A stretch of 64,000 nt of DNA from Brachionus manjavacas (lineage: Eukaryota > Rotifera > Eurotatoria > Ploima > Brachionidae). The position numbers were made by a program, and so were the translations under genes. The notes beneath the pieces were generated by a model. The model saw nothing but the letters and a program-made list of their open reading frames with translations. It was not told where the DNA came from and searched no databases. Below are positions 11,081 to 21,945 of this stretch, one piece after another (the first letter of the stretch is position 1; the number at the start of each line of letters is the position of its first letter). The stretch lies in contig JAHQIY010000017.1 in the NCBI GenBank assembly GCA_019054805.1, positions 1,426,001 through 1,490,000 of the forward strand, written 5' to 3'.

Positions 11081-11585
11081 GACAAGAAAAGATTTTATCC
11101 TGTGAATGAGGCAGTGTATGAGGTTCATTTTTATGAGCTTGTTTGTTAGTTCGTCATGCCAGACCTTGTCAAAAGCCTTCGAAATTTCAAAGTACAAAGC
11201 GTTGACTTTTTTCTTTTTTCTTACTATTAAAAGACTCAAGAATTTTTTGGAAGAGAAAAAAAAGATTGCCGCTAATGGCACTGTGAATTTTGGAGCAAAG
11301 AACAAAAAAAAAAATTTTAAAATGAAATAACTTTTTTACTATCCGTCTAAAAATTGTTCTGAAAAATGTATCAGCTGAAACAAACTTAGTACCAACCAAA
11401 TTAAATCTCTGCAAAAACTCTGCAAGTCACTTTTAGAAATTGAAAATTTTAGCTGCTGCAAGTCACTCACGTGAAAATTTTATCAAGGCCCGTGGCTGAA
11501 TTGTCCTTTATCCATTTCAATGTCTTTTTAAGTTCTCCTAATGAATTTTTGAATAGGATTTGTTGACTGTAGAATAGAAACCAGA
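11080..11585 (-). mobile_element. Decayed LINE reverse-transcriptase fragment
   Basis: Reading the minus strand from 11585, one frame gives an LKWIKDNSATGLDKI block, equivalent to the NKSPGxDxI motif at the start of the RT domain. About 250 bases further on another frame gives YFEISKAFDKVWHDEL, the RT motif with the first catalytic Asp region (DxSKAFDxVxHxxL). It is followed by LIKMNLIHCLIHRIKSFL, typical of the next RT helix. Frameshifts separate the pieces, so the element is inactive. Confidence 0.75.
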
Positions 11586-14500
11586 ATTAAGAAAAAACTG
11601 TTTTTAATTGACATAATTTTTAGTTGCCATTTGGAAAGAAGTATCAAAACAATCTTCCTTATATTGAAAAAAAGTTTAAAATAAATTGTTAGTAACAATT
11701 TATTTGATTACCTTTATCTTTATCATTGTTTTATTATTTAGACTCGAAAATATTTAGACTCGAAAATAAGCTTTGGAATACGCCGAAATGAGGAATTTTT
11801 ACAAGAGTTTACTTTATGCCAAAAAGGAAGTGATGAATTTGGATTAGGCCAAGTTTATTTAAGAAATCCTGCCATTTTTCATTTCTTAATTTCAATAGAA
11901 ATCAAAATTGTTCTTAATGAGATTTTAAGAAAGAAAGATCATTAGAGCGGTCTTTGAACATAATCAGCATACCAAAAAAAATATTTAAAAAGAATTAAGT
12001 AAAAATAAAAATAGAATAAATAAATAAAATAAGTAGTTTATTTCCTAACTTAACTACAGTCTTATTAAATAAACTGATGTATGAGTCCGAATGACGGAAA
12101 AAAACTTAAAGCGTTTTTCAGATAATCGAAATGCTGAAAGAGTACCAAAAAAGATGAATCTAGATGTCCAGACTTAACTTTGACTTTTGCCAGCTTTGGG
12201 TTAAAGTAATTATTTTGTCAAGATGATTTTGAAGATCATGAAAATATCTAATTCCTTCAAGAAAATTTTGATAATGTCTGAAAATAATTGTAAGCTGAGC
12301 TTGGATTTTTTTTGGATGAATTCACTAAATAGCTAAAATTTCAAAAAGACAATTGATGTATTCTTCTTTTTGTTTGAAGATTTACTACATGATACAGACT
12401 CATAAACAATTTCGATTAATTTTTAATAAATAATCTTATTGCATACAAAAATTCTTTATTAAAATTGATTCGAAACTTTAATATTAATACTTTTGTGTTA
12501 AATAAACCTTTTTTACCAAATATATATGAGGTTTATCTTTTTAAATGACATAATAATATCATTAAATTAAACTGAAAGTTCATTAATTCTTGAAATAAAA
12601 TCATCACCTTCTTTAGATAGTGATAACTTCTTTTCAATGAAATATTGGCATGATTTTTACTGAAAAATATAGGAGAACTTGGTACAGATAGAAAAAAGGT
12701 AAAATAAATAAAATGCATCGGCTTTAATAATTTCATTCCCTTTTTTTATTCAATAAATATATATTTTTTTCCGAAAAAAAAGATTGCTATGGTTTTATAC
12801 AAATAATCGTTTTCCTTTTAATTTTTAACAAGAGAAAATTTTTAAAAGAAATTTGAAAAAATTTTATCGAATTATCAAATAAAATTTAGATCTTTTTTTA
12901 TTAAATAAAATTTTTGATAAAAAAAATTGTACTTAAAAAAATTTAAAAATCGATTAAAAAAAATTTTATATTTAAAAAATAATTTGCGCTTTTTTCAAAA
13001 TTTTAATGTTTTCTGACTTCAATTATTTTATTTGTTAAATTTCTTGAAAAAAAAATGTTTTAAATGTTTTATTAAAAGGTTTTTAATTTTTTGACTTTTT
13101 TGAAAAAAAAAGTTACTTTGAATAATAGGACAATTTTTAATTTTTAATAATTTTTAAAAGTTTTGTTATTGTTTTTAATTTTTAATTCATGGAAATTTTT
13201 GGGACATTGGATTATTATTTATTAAATGCCAAAATCAATCAGGTTTTCTGTAAAGGGAATTTATCAAAAAATTCTTTGATTTCATATTCTATGCATTCGG
13301 CTTTTGTTCTACTTCAAAAAAAACTTTGAAATTCTCAAAGTTAGACGGCCTCAAATTTTTTTATTTTCGAATTATTATTCTTCAGATGTAGCGATTGTGT
13401 TATTCTCTTAATATGGCTTATAGTGTAATCTTTTTTTTCAACTTTTAATTACTTGTTTAATGCAAACATTTTAATTCCAAGTATTTTAAAATTTTAATCT
13501 GACTTTAAAGAAAACAATTTTTAATTACTCTTTATTGTTTTAAGTGTCTTAGAATAGATTTATATGTTTATTTTTGTTTACGAAATTAATCTTGTTCCAC
13601 ATTAGTTAGATCGAGTTCTTACACTCACCTGTTTTCTGACCGCCTTTGTCTAGTTTTATTTTTGCCTTCTTTTATTTTGGATTTTAAGTTATTTTATGTT
13701 TTTATTTTCGTAATTTATAACACATAAGTTTTGTGTAAAGTTTGTCACTAGACTTAATTCTTTTGTTCTAAAAAACCTAGTTGACAAAACTATCAATTTA
13801 AAATTTTATTTATATCATTGCTATTTAAGCTTCATCATTTCTAGATCATCAATATTATTTAATTTATTTATTTCTTGATTTGACCAATTTTTCTATTTGA
13901 TGTAATATTTTTTTATTATAAGTTTTATGATAAGAAAAGTCATTATTTTAACTAAATTAGTCTTGATAAGTAAGATTAATGTTTTAATATCTCAATTGAA
14001 TTTAGATTTTTTTCTAATAAAAATTTTAAAGCTCCATTAAATTTTTAAAGCACATTATTATATTTTATAATCAGATATTGTGGTTAAATCAAAGCAGGTT
14101 CCATTGATTGAATTATGAAAAATAATCTTAATCATGTAAACCGGTGTTCAATAAAGTTTGAAAGGCAATAAAGCTTGCAAAAAAGGATAAGGAGGAACAC
14201 AATAAAAATTAAATTTATTGATTTCTATTTTTTGAATTTATTTTTATTTATTAAAAAAATGATCTAGGAAAATTTTTTCAGGACAGTTCCAAATGGCAGA
14301 GCCTTCTTTTCAGTCCACATGGTTGCAATATGATTAAAACTTTTAATCATATACATAACTCATAAACATTAAAAGACAATTAAAAATAAAAAGGTTAAAG
14401 ACAATTTTTTTTTAACAATTCAATTTGGCTTTTTAATTTTTATCATTAAGTGTTAAGCTTTGATCAAAGATTAAAACCAAAAAAGAGTATCAGGCAAATA

Positions 14501-14833
14501 AAAAAATAATAATTATTCAATCAATTATTTTTACCAAAAATCTTTTTGCAAATTTTTTTTGCAAAGTAAGCCATTACAATCCTAATTTAATTATCCAATT
14601 TTTTCGAATCTTAATTCAATTTTTTTTTCGATTTTTTTCTTTTTTAATTTAAAATTTAAAGTTTTAAAATTTAATTTCAAGCTTGAGTGTTTGGTTGAAG
14701 GCATTGGGACATATCCTCAGATTTTCTCTCATCTATCTTGAAAATAATTTATCCGGTTATTATTGTAAATTTAAAAAGCTATAAATTGGTACATCATTTA
14801 AAATCACAATCTTTCTGTTAATGCAGTTTCTCT
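11586..14833. other. Intergenic AT-rich DNA
   Basis: I see no gene or clear repeat. A patch at about 13590-13660 is less AT-rich and contains CAGGTGAGT on the minus strand, a perfect splice-donor consensus, but no coding frame could be attached to it. The remainder is low-complexity A/T runs. Confidence 0.4.
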
Positions 14834-15608
14834 ACAGAGCAGCAATCTATGTTGTTTAGGGTTATTAGATGCGGCTTTTGAATATGAAACAAAACAAGAT
14901 GTCAGGCTAAAATTAAAAAGTGATATTTTCTACTTCATTTACCATTAAAAAAAAGGTAAAATATTTTAATCTTAAGTCAAAAAATTTTAAATCAATTAAG
15001 ATTTTTTGTAATTCAGTGCAAAAGAAGAAAAAAAAATTGTATAAAATCATTATTAGTCTATTTTATTCTTGAAAAACCCGACAATCAATAATTAGCAAAA
15101 AATTTGGAAAATTTGGAAAATATCGAAGTTTTTTTAATTATTTAAAAAAAAAATTAAAAAATAGAAAATTATTTTAAAAATGTTTTAAAAATTGTCAATT
15201 TTTACAGAGCAGCAATCTATGTTTATTAGGGCTATTTGATGCGGCTTTTGAGAATGAAATAAAACAAGATGTTAGGCTAAAATTAAAAAGTGATATTTTC
15301 TACTTCATTTGCCATTATTTTATCAATCAAAAATTAGATTTAATTGAAAATATTTAAATAATAATTCTTAATAGGTAAAATATTTTAATTTAATAAAATC
15401 TTAAAATTTTAAATCAATCAAGATTTTTTGTAATTCAGTGAAAAAGAAGAAAAATTAAATTGTATAAAATCATTTTTAGTGTATTTAATTCTTGAAAAAC
15501 CCGACAATCAATAATTAGCAAAAAATTTGGAAAATATCGAAGTTTTTTTAATTATTTAAAAAAAAAATTAAAAAATATACAAAATATCTAAAAATTGTCA
15601 ATTTTTAT
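14834..15608. repeat. Tandem duplication, about 370-400 base unit
   Basis: Two adjacent direct copies begin at 14834 and 15204, both with ACAGAGCAGCAATCTATG. They share long near-identical blocks: GATGCGGCTTTTGA, AGGCTAAAATTAAAAAGTGA, the AGATTTTTTGTAATTCAGTG block, and the AAACCCGACAATCAATAATT block near the end. The second copy carries an extra stretch of about 50 bases near 15315-15375. Both units start with an acceptor-like pyrimidine-ACAG followed by a short open frame that differs at only a few codons. Confidence 0.8.
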
Positions 15609-16784
15609 AACATGAGTGATCAGAGAATTTTATAGACCTCTCATTTAAAAAATTTAAATTCAAGCTTATCAAGTCATGTAATCAAAGCAAAGCCATTAAA
15701 CTGTCATTTTTGTTATCTTATTAGTTTATTTTGGAAATATTAAAAAAGATATTTATAATTTTTTTTTAGTAAGTAAATGGAGTAAATGGACAATATTTGT
15801 ATTCCACAAAAAAAATTATTTTAGTCATTCGAATAAACTAAAAGCTGTTGTTTGAGAATATTTTTTTGCTTATGATTAATAGATTACGCAATCTAAACAA
15901 TCATCACTGAGACTAATTTTTCTCTCTCACAAAAAGTCTAGGGAAGAAGACCAATTTTTTAATTAATTCAAAAAATCACTTATTCAATAAAAAAAATTCT
16001 GAAAAAAAAATGATCTTAGGCAACCTAATTAATTCATTTGGGGTGATTTAAATTAGTTAGTGTACGTGAATAATTTTGCTTGATGAATATTGATGGTTGT
16101 TCACACTCGCAAAAATGCGTTTTCTATTCGAAAAATTGAGGGGAAATGAGAAATATTTTGTTATAGGCAAATAATTTAAGATAAACAAAAAATTTGAACC
16201 TGTCAGGATAAATTCCAAATCGAACAATCTTTACTTTGAATGGTTGCTTGGACCGAGGCCGGCCTAATTTAAACTTGCATCAAGATAAGAAATGATTCAT
16301 ATTTTATTTTTAAGATAGCAAAAAGATAAACGCTTGATTTGGATACATTTGCGGCTCATGTATCCCATCGAGACTTATCGATCTGTCGGAATCAGCCATA
16401 ATTCAGCTCTTTAATTAATTCGGACTTAAGGGCTATTTAATTAACTCTATACTCTATGAGCTGCGAATGCAAATGAGCAAACTTTTCCATTCTGAAATTT
16501 TCCTAGACTATAAAGAGCCATGTACAGTTGTTAATTTGTCAAAGTTTAGATCTATCATGATAAAAACACATCAATTATCTCATAAACAGCAGACAAAAAT
16601 CAATCAGTTTGTCACACCGTGTTTTTTTTTGCATTTTATTTTTTTTAATGCCGATCAAAAGAACACATTTGCCTCTTTTAAAGGTGTTTCACATTTTTTT
16701 CTTATTTAAAAGCATTTTTCTTCCCAATATTCCCATTTTTTTTCAAATAAATTAATTAAAATTTAAAAAAATTCATTTTTCCAG
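15609..16784. promoter_or_regulatory. Upstream region of the sFRP gene
   Basis: No coding exon is seen. Around 16240-16475 the sequence is more complex and contains GATAAG/GATA-like motifs and an ATGCAAAT POU octamer at 16467-16474. A pyrimidine-rich acceptor ending CCAG at 16781-16784 sits 14 bases before the sFRP start codon, so a non-coding leader exon or a trans-spliced leader is expected. The regulatory role is inferred only from motif content. Confidence 0.3.
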
Positions 16785-16798
16785 ATTAATTTGCCAAA

Positions 16799-18217
16799 AT
16801 GGTGGTATTTTTGTTAATGATGATGCTTCAGTACTCCCAGTCCTATTCTCTTCTGGACATGTATGACCCGCACATGTCCGACTGGGATTCAAGTTTCTAT
16901 GGCAAGCCAGTTTGTATCAACATACCATCCAACATGAGCTTGTGCCACAACATCAACTACAAACAGATGAAAATGCCCAATCTACTGGGACACGACTCGG
17001 TGGAAGAGGTAGTGTACCAGTCGTCTGCTTGGGTCCCACTGCTGTCTCTCAATTGTCACAAAGACGCCCAGCTGTTCTTGTGCTCAATGTTCGCGCCTGT
17101 GTGCGTCGAGCAAGCACAAGCCATCTACCCGTGCAGGTCTCTGTGCGAGTCGGTCAGACAAAGTTGCGAGGGACAAATGCTCAGATACAGCTATCCGTGG
17201 CCGTCTATGTTCAATTGTAGTCAATTTCCCGAAAATGGTCTCTGCATTCCATCATCGGATAAAATGGCTCCTGTCCCAATGGAACCCACCACTACAACCA
17301 CTACTTCCACTACTACCACTTCAATTAGGACCACTACTACGACAACAGCTCTAGCAGAAGTAAAGCCCTTGCGGACAAAAGCGTCAGCCAGCATTTTTTT
17401 ACAAGACCCAATTTGCTTCGGCTGCAGCAAAGATCGCTTGGACATGGAACAAATTGTGCACGGATACTGCAATTCAGATGTTGTTCTGAGAGGACGCATT
17501 CAGACAATTAGGATAAGCCGCTTGGACTTGACCAACTTGAGGGCAAGAGAAAAAACAATTGTTAATAGAATGAACAGAACAGCCTCGTTGTACATAAAGA
17601 TAAGCCGGCGGAGCAGAAAAGTGTTCAAAGGTGGAGAGTACATCAATCGGAGTCAGCTGAGAAATTATGTGAAAGAAGTGGTGTATCCATCCGAGGAGTA
17701 CTATGATCCGTATGAGTTGAATTTGTATCTGATGTCCAACATGCATTTGCAGATGTCCGGACCGGATGCCAGTCGGGCTTTTGAGGCCAGAGAGCCCGGC
17801 TTGGCCCAGTCCAAGCGCAAGAGGATCAGAAATTTGATAGAAAATAGAAAGTTTAGGAAAAGGTTTGAGAATAGGAAAAAAAATCATTGTGTGTGCCAGC
17901 GTCTCAAAAAAGGAGCCAGACGAATAAATAGTAAATATTTGTTCATGGCAAATATTTTGAATTCGTCCAACCTGAAGCTAAATGAGCGCAAGCGAAGAGT
18001 TCCACTTAATGCGAGAAATAGGTATTTTTTGACCAAAAGGAACCAGGCTGGAAATGTTCGACTGGTCTACTTGACAAATGTCATTCAATGGAATAAGGCT
18101 AGGCCATTTATTGATTATTTGGAAAATGATTCCATCGATAAGACAAATATGTGTCGGGACATTCAAAAAACCGCCACGGAAATTATCAAAGCGGACAATA
18201 GATTGTTTTTTTTCTAG
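16799..18217 (+). CDS. Secreted frizzled-related protein (CRD + netrin-like domain)
   Basis: Extracellular Wnt-binding modulator, 472 residues. A hydrophobic N-terminus serves as signal peptide. A frizzled cysteine-rich domain spans about residues 36-152 and has the ten expected cysteines (39, 49, 86, 95, 102, 112, 116, 123, 140, 149), with the typical LFLCSMFAPVC and PCRSLCESVRQSC blocks. A Thr-rich spacer lies at about 164-184. A netrin-like domain runs from about 205 to the end, starting with CFGC and the YCNSDVVLRGRIQTI strand. The absence of any 7-TM segment separates it from frizzled receptors. The C-terminal half is highly basic, consistent with heparan-sulfate binding. The coding sequence is a single exon after an acceptor at 16784, and AATAAA lies at about 18282. 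Family assignment is firm; the sFRP1/2/5 versus 3/4 subclass is not resolved. Confidence 0.88.
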   Translation: MVVFLLMMMLQYSQSYSLLDMYDPHMSDWDSSFYGKPVCINIPSNMSLCHNINYKQMKMPNLLGHDSVEEVVYQSSAWVPLLSLNCHKDAQLFLCSMFAPVCVEQAQAIYPCRSLCESVRQSCEGQMLRYSYPWPSMFNCSQFPENGLCIPSSDKMAPVPMEPTTTTTTSTTTTSIRTTTTTTALAEVKPLRTKASASIFLQDPICFGCSKDRLDMEQIVHGYCNSDVVLRGRIQTIRISRLDLTNLRAREKTIVNRMNRTASLYIKISRRSRKVFKGGEYINRSQLRNYVKEVVYPSEEYYDPYELNLYLMSNMHLQMSGPDASRAFEAREPGLAQSKRKRIRNLIENRKFRKRFENRKKNHCVCQRLKKGARRINSKYLFMANILNSSNLKLNERKRRVPLNARNRYFLTKRNQAGNVRLVYLTNVIQWNKARPFIDYLENDSIDKTNMCRDIQKTATEIIKADNRLFFF

Positions 18218-18299
18218 GCTCCTTCTTCTTTTCATGCTAGCTATAATAGGTATGATAGTAAATTTTTTTAAAGATAAAAAAAATAAAAAAATTTGTATT

Positions 18300-19905
18300 T
18301 ATTTCAATTTTTTGTTAAAGTCTGTTTTATAATTCTTATTTCCATTTTTAAAAATAAAATTTTTGAAAATAAAGTTTTTTTAAAATTTTTTCTATATCAA
18401 ACTTTTGAAAGCACAAAATCTTATTTGATAACTCTACCTGAAAGCTTGGAATGGTATTTTATTTGAACTAAGTTTTGTGATTGTGGGTCCTAACTTTTTG
18501 TCCGCCTTTGAAGCAGTTTGATCATCGGAATTTACCATTACGTAAATTAAATTTCAGTTCGAGTATTTAAGCAAAAATTTAATTTATTATAAAATTTATT
18601 TTTTTAATTTTAAACTTTGATCAATTAGGGAATTGAGAAAGGTGGATACTAGTCAAATAGATGTATAATATTCATTCTGTTTGGCATTTTTCACTCATAT
18701 CATTTAATTCAGGGAAAAGATTCATTTAAAAAAATCAAAAATAGTGTTAAATTTAAAAAATATAGAATTTTGATTTGAAAATTTTTGTTTTATGAGATTT
18801 CACGTAAAATCTGATTAAGGAATTTGATCGTAAATTCATGATAATTTTGACATAAAAGCAAAAATTTAGTTTTCTTAAATTTTAATTATTTTTCACAAAA
18901 GGTAAATAAATACGAAAAACTTTTTTTTTTGACAATTAACAAAAATTTTCATAAAATTTGGGAAAAATCTATTTAGCCCGTTTGTAAAAAAATATTTTTT
19001 TTAAAATTATCAAATCTTTTTTCTAATCTTTCTTTATTTTAAATGAAATGATTAAAAAAAAATCACCTCGAAATAATAAAACTTGAATTTTTATTTTTAT
19101 ATTTCCTGCGCATAAGTGTAATAAAAATCTTATATTTGTATTTTAAAAAGTAATTTATTTAAATTAGCATAAATTTTTGAGATAAACATTTAAGGTTAAA
19201 TACGGTTTTTTAAATTAACCTATTTTACGCCTAATTCTATTCCTAATAGAGCTTAGTGCTTTGCTAAACCAAAGACCATTCATTTGCATTCAGTTCAAAA
19301 AAAGGAAAGTAATTATTATAAATTTAAATTTTTGATTAATTAAAAAAATTCAAAAATTCTGAGTAAAATTTATTAAAATTTTAATATTTTTATCATTCAA
19401 TTTATTTTTCCCTAGTTTCTTAGAACAATAATCCAAGAAAATTTTCCATATAAAGACAAGTTTGAAAATAGTGCATTTGCCAAAAATGTGTTTTATGATA
19501 TTTCATAATGGGAATACGGTGAATTGAAAAATATTTTGATCGACAAAAGAATTAAGGTTACATGAAATCTTGTAGATTTATTGTTTTTTTAAATTTTTTA
19601 AAAAAATACCAGGTAAAATTTTCTTAAATCAAAAATTAAGTAATTGCTGCAAATTCAGCCGAAAATCAACTTATTAATAAGACTGTAAATACAATAGAAT
19701 CAATATTTCAAGGCATGCTGCTTTTTGGATTAATTTTTTAAGTTTTTTTTTGAAAAAATAAAAATTTTAATATAAATTTTAATAGTTCTAAATAAATAGA
19801 ATTTTTCCAGGCTTTTTTGGTTTCATTTGATTTTAAAAACAATATAAATACCAAAATAACGACCATTTAACCCAAAAAAAATTAAAAAAAAATTGTGTGA
19901 TTTTT
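18300..19905. other. Intergenic AT-rich DNA between convergent genes
   Basis: This is the 3' flank of the sFRP gene (+) and of the sugar transporter (-). It contains A/T runs only; I see no conserved frame, structured RNA or repeat. Confidence 0.4.
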
Positions 19906-21930
19906 TTAAATCTTAAAGTCTTCCACAGCATTAGACAAATTTTTGTTTGCTTTAAATACCAAAAGATTCTTTTTGTCTTGAAAATACGCTGTGATTTCTT
20001 CAACTTTTTTGTTCTTTGTTTCAGGAAGAAACGCAAATGTAAACACCCAAAAGACAGCTAAAAATACAGCGAACAGCAAAAATGTCCAATTTTTGGTCAC
20101 ATTTTCAAACAACGGTGGAAAACCTTGTCCTACAGCCACGTTCGCCGACCAGTTTACAAGAACAGCCAAACTGACTGCTGCTGAGCGAGGCCCTTGCGAG
20201 AACAGCTCAGCTACAATCATCCATGGAATTGAGCCTGGTCCAATTGCAAAGAAGACAATAAACAACATCATGGAGACAATGCTCAAATACTTCAACCAGT
20301 CGTATTTGCTTTGTAATACAAAGGCTATCGTCATAAAAATGCTAAACACAAACATTCCACCAAGGCCAAGCAGGTGCAAAAATCTTCTGCCTGACTTTTC
20401 CATTAGCGGAATGGATACCAAAGTCATTATGACCATAATCAAGCCTATGAAAGGAGTAGCATACTGGCTATTTTCAATGCCAGACTTGTTTAATATATCA
20501 TTTGAATAATAGAATACCTTTTTGAAAGAAAATAAAAAATAAAACTAAAAAAAATAAAAAAAATAAAAAAAACCTACCGCATTGATTCCGCTAAGTTGTT
20601 GAGACAAGTGTAGAACTATGCTTATTACTGTAGGCAACAGCAAAGCTCTGGTGGAAAATAGACTGAAAATAGTGAACTTGGGCTGTGATCGTTCCATTTC
20701 AGCTTCATTTTTCATGTCATCGATCTCGTGCTTGATGTCTTTGGTGCCTCTGAGAGCCATGAGAGCAGTTTCAGCTTCGGCTGGAAGGCCTTTGTTTATG
20801 AGCAAAAATCGTGGGCTTTCGGGACAAAATGGCAGGGTCAGAAGCTGAATAATTGAGAATAAGCCTGTGATGCCCAAAAGTATAGGCCACAAGTCCTCAG
20901 TGCCAAGGATTTCGGGCAGACCCAGAACTTGGGACAGCATAATTGTGGACGTGACTCCCAATTGAAACAAAGCGCCAACCGAACCACGAATATCAACAGG
21001 AGACAGTTCATTTAAATACATAGGACAAAGACCTGAATTAAGTCCGCAATTAAGACCAATTATAAATCTACCAACAATTATCATTTCATAAGAATTGGCA
21101 AACTTTGAAAAACCCATAAACAGAGCTCCCAGGATGCCTAGTAAATTATTCAGCAAAAGACTTTTCTTTCTGCCAAAAAAATCTGCACAAAAGCCATTCA
21201 AAAGACCACCAATGCATCCTCCGACAGCAAATATGGCAACTGTGAAAGCCAGTAGAGATCCTACCGTGGACGCCGAAAGCTCATTTCCATATCGGCTTAT
21301 ATGACTTTCATTGATGAATTGACGAATTAACTTAAAAAAAAAAACCATTATAACCACTTTTATTAAGCTAATAAAAAATTACTTCTCCTGGAGCGTTTAT
21401 GACACCAGTATTGTAGCCAAATTGGAATGCTGAGCCAATTACGGCCGAAGCGAGACTAAAAATTAGCTTTTTTGTTAGGCCCTTTGGAAAACAAATGATA
21501 GCTATTGAGTTAAAAGATAGTTTTTAAGTTTTTATGTAATACCATTTTTGTTTAAACAATTAAATAATTTTTCAAAAGTTAGCTAAGTTTTATTCTTATT
21601 TTTATAATGATATAACCTGATTAGAGCGATATGATTCTAAATCATGAGATATTTAAGCGTGAGATAAGTGAGTGTTGTGATAGAAGATTTTTTTTACTTT
21701 TTTATTTTAAAAATTTAAATTAGAACAAATTAAATATGGCCTCGCATTGTCTTAAAACTTTTTTTTTAAGGTCAATTGACAAGAGCTATTTGAAGAATAC
21801 TTACAATTTTTTTTCGAGTAGTCAAATTTTTGTAAATATCTTTTTTCTCTGAATTGTTCTCATTTAAAAGAGATTGTCTTGTGGCATTTTCATAGTCATT
21901 TTCTCGATTTAATGCTATTTCATTTACCAT
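19906..21930 (-). CDS. GLUT-type facilitative sugar transporter (SLC2 family)
   Basis: Twelve-helix major-facilitator transporter expected to move hexoses across the plasma membrane. Four exons fit, all in phase: 21930-21805, 21481-21383, 21330-20578 and 20517-19906, giving about 529 residues, close to the usual 490-520. Family signatures in order are FQFGYNTGVINAPGE (TM1), DFFGRKK (TM2-3 loop), RFIIGLNCGL then PMYLNELSPVDIRG (TM4-5), PESPRFLL (central loop), QQLSGINAVFYYS (TM7; this motif spans an exon junction), a GPGSIPWMIVAELFSQGPR block (TM10) and LPETKNKKVEEI after TM12. QQLS rather than QLS and NAVFYYS favour a class I-like GLUT. The first ATG lies 15 bases after an acceptor-like TTTAG, so an upstream leader exon is possible. 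Confidence 0.88.
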
Positions 21931-21945
21931 TTCAACATATACTTT

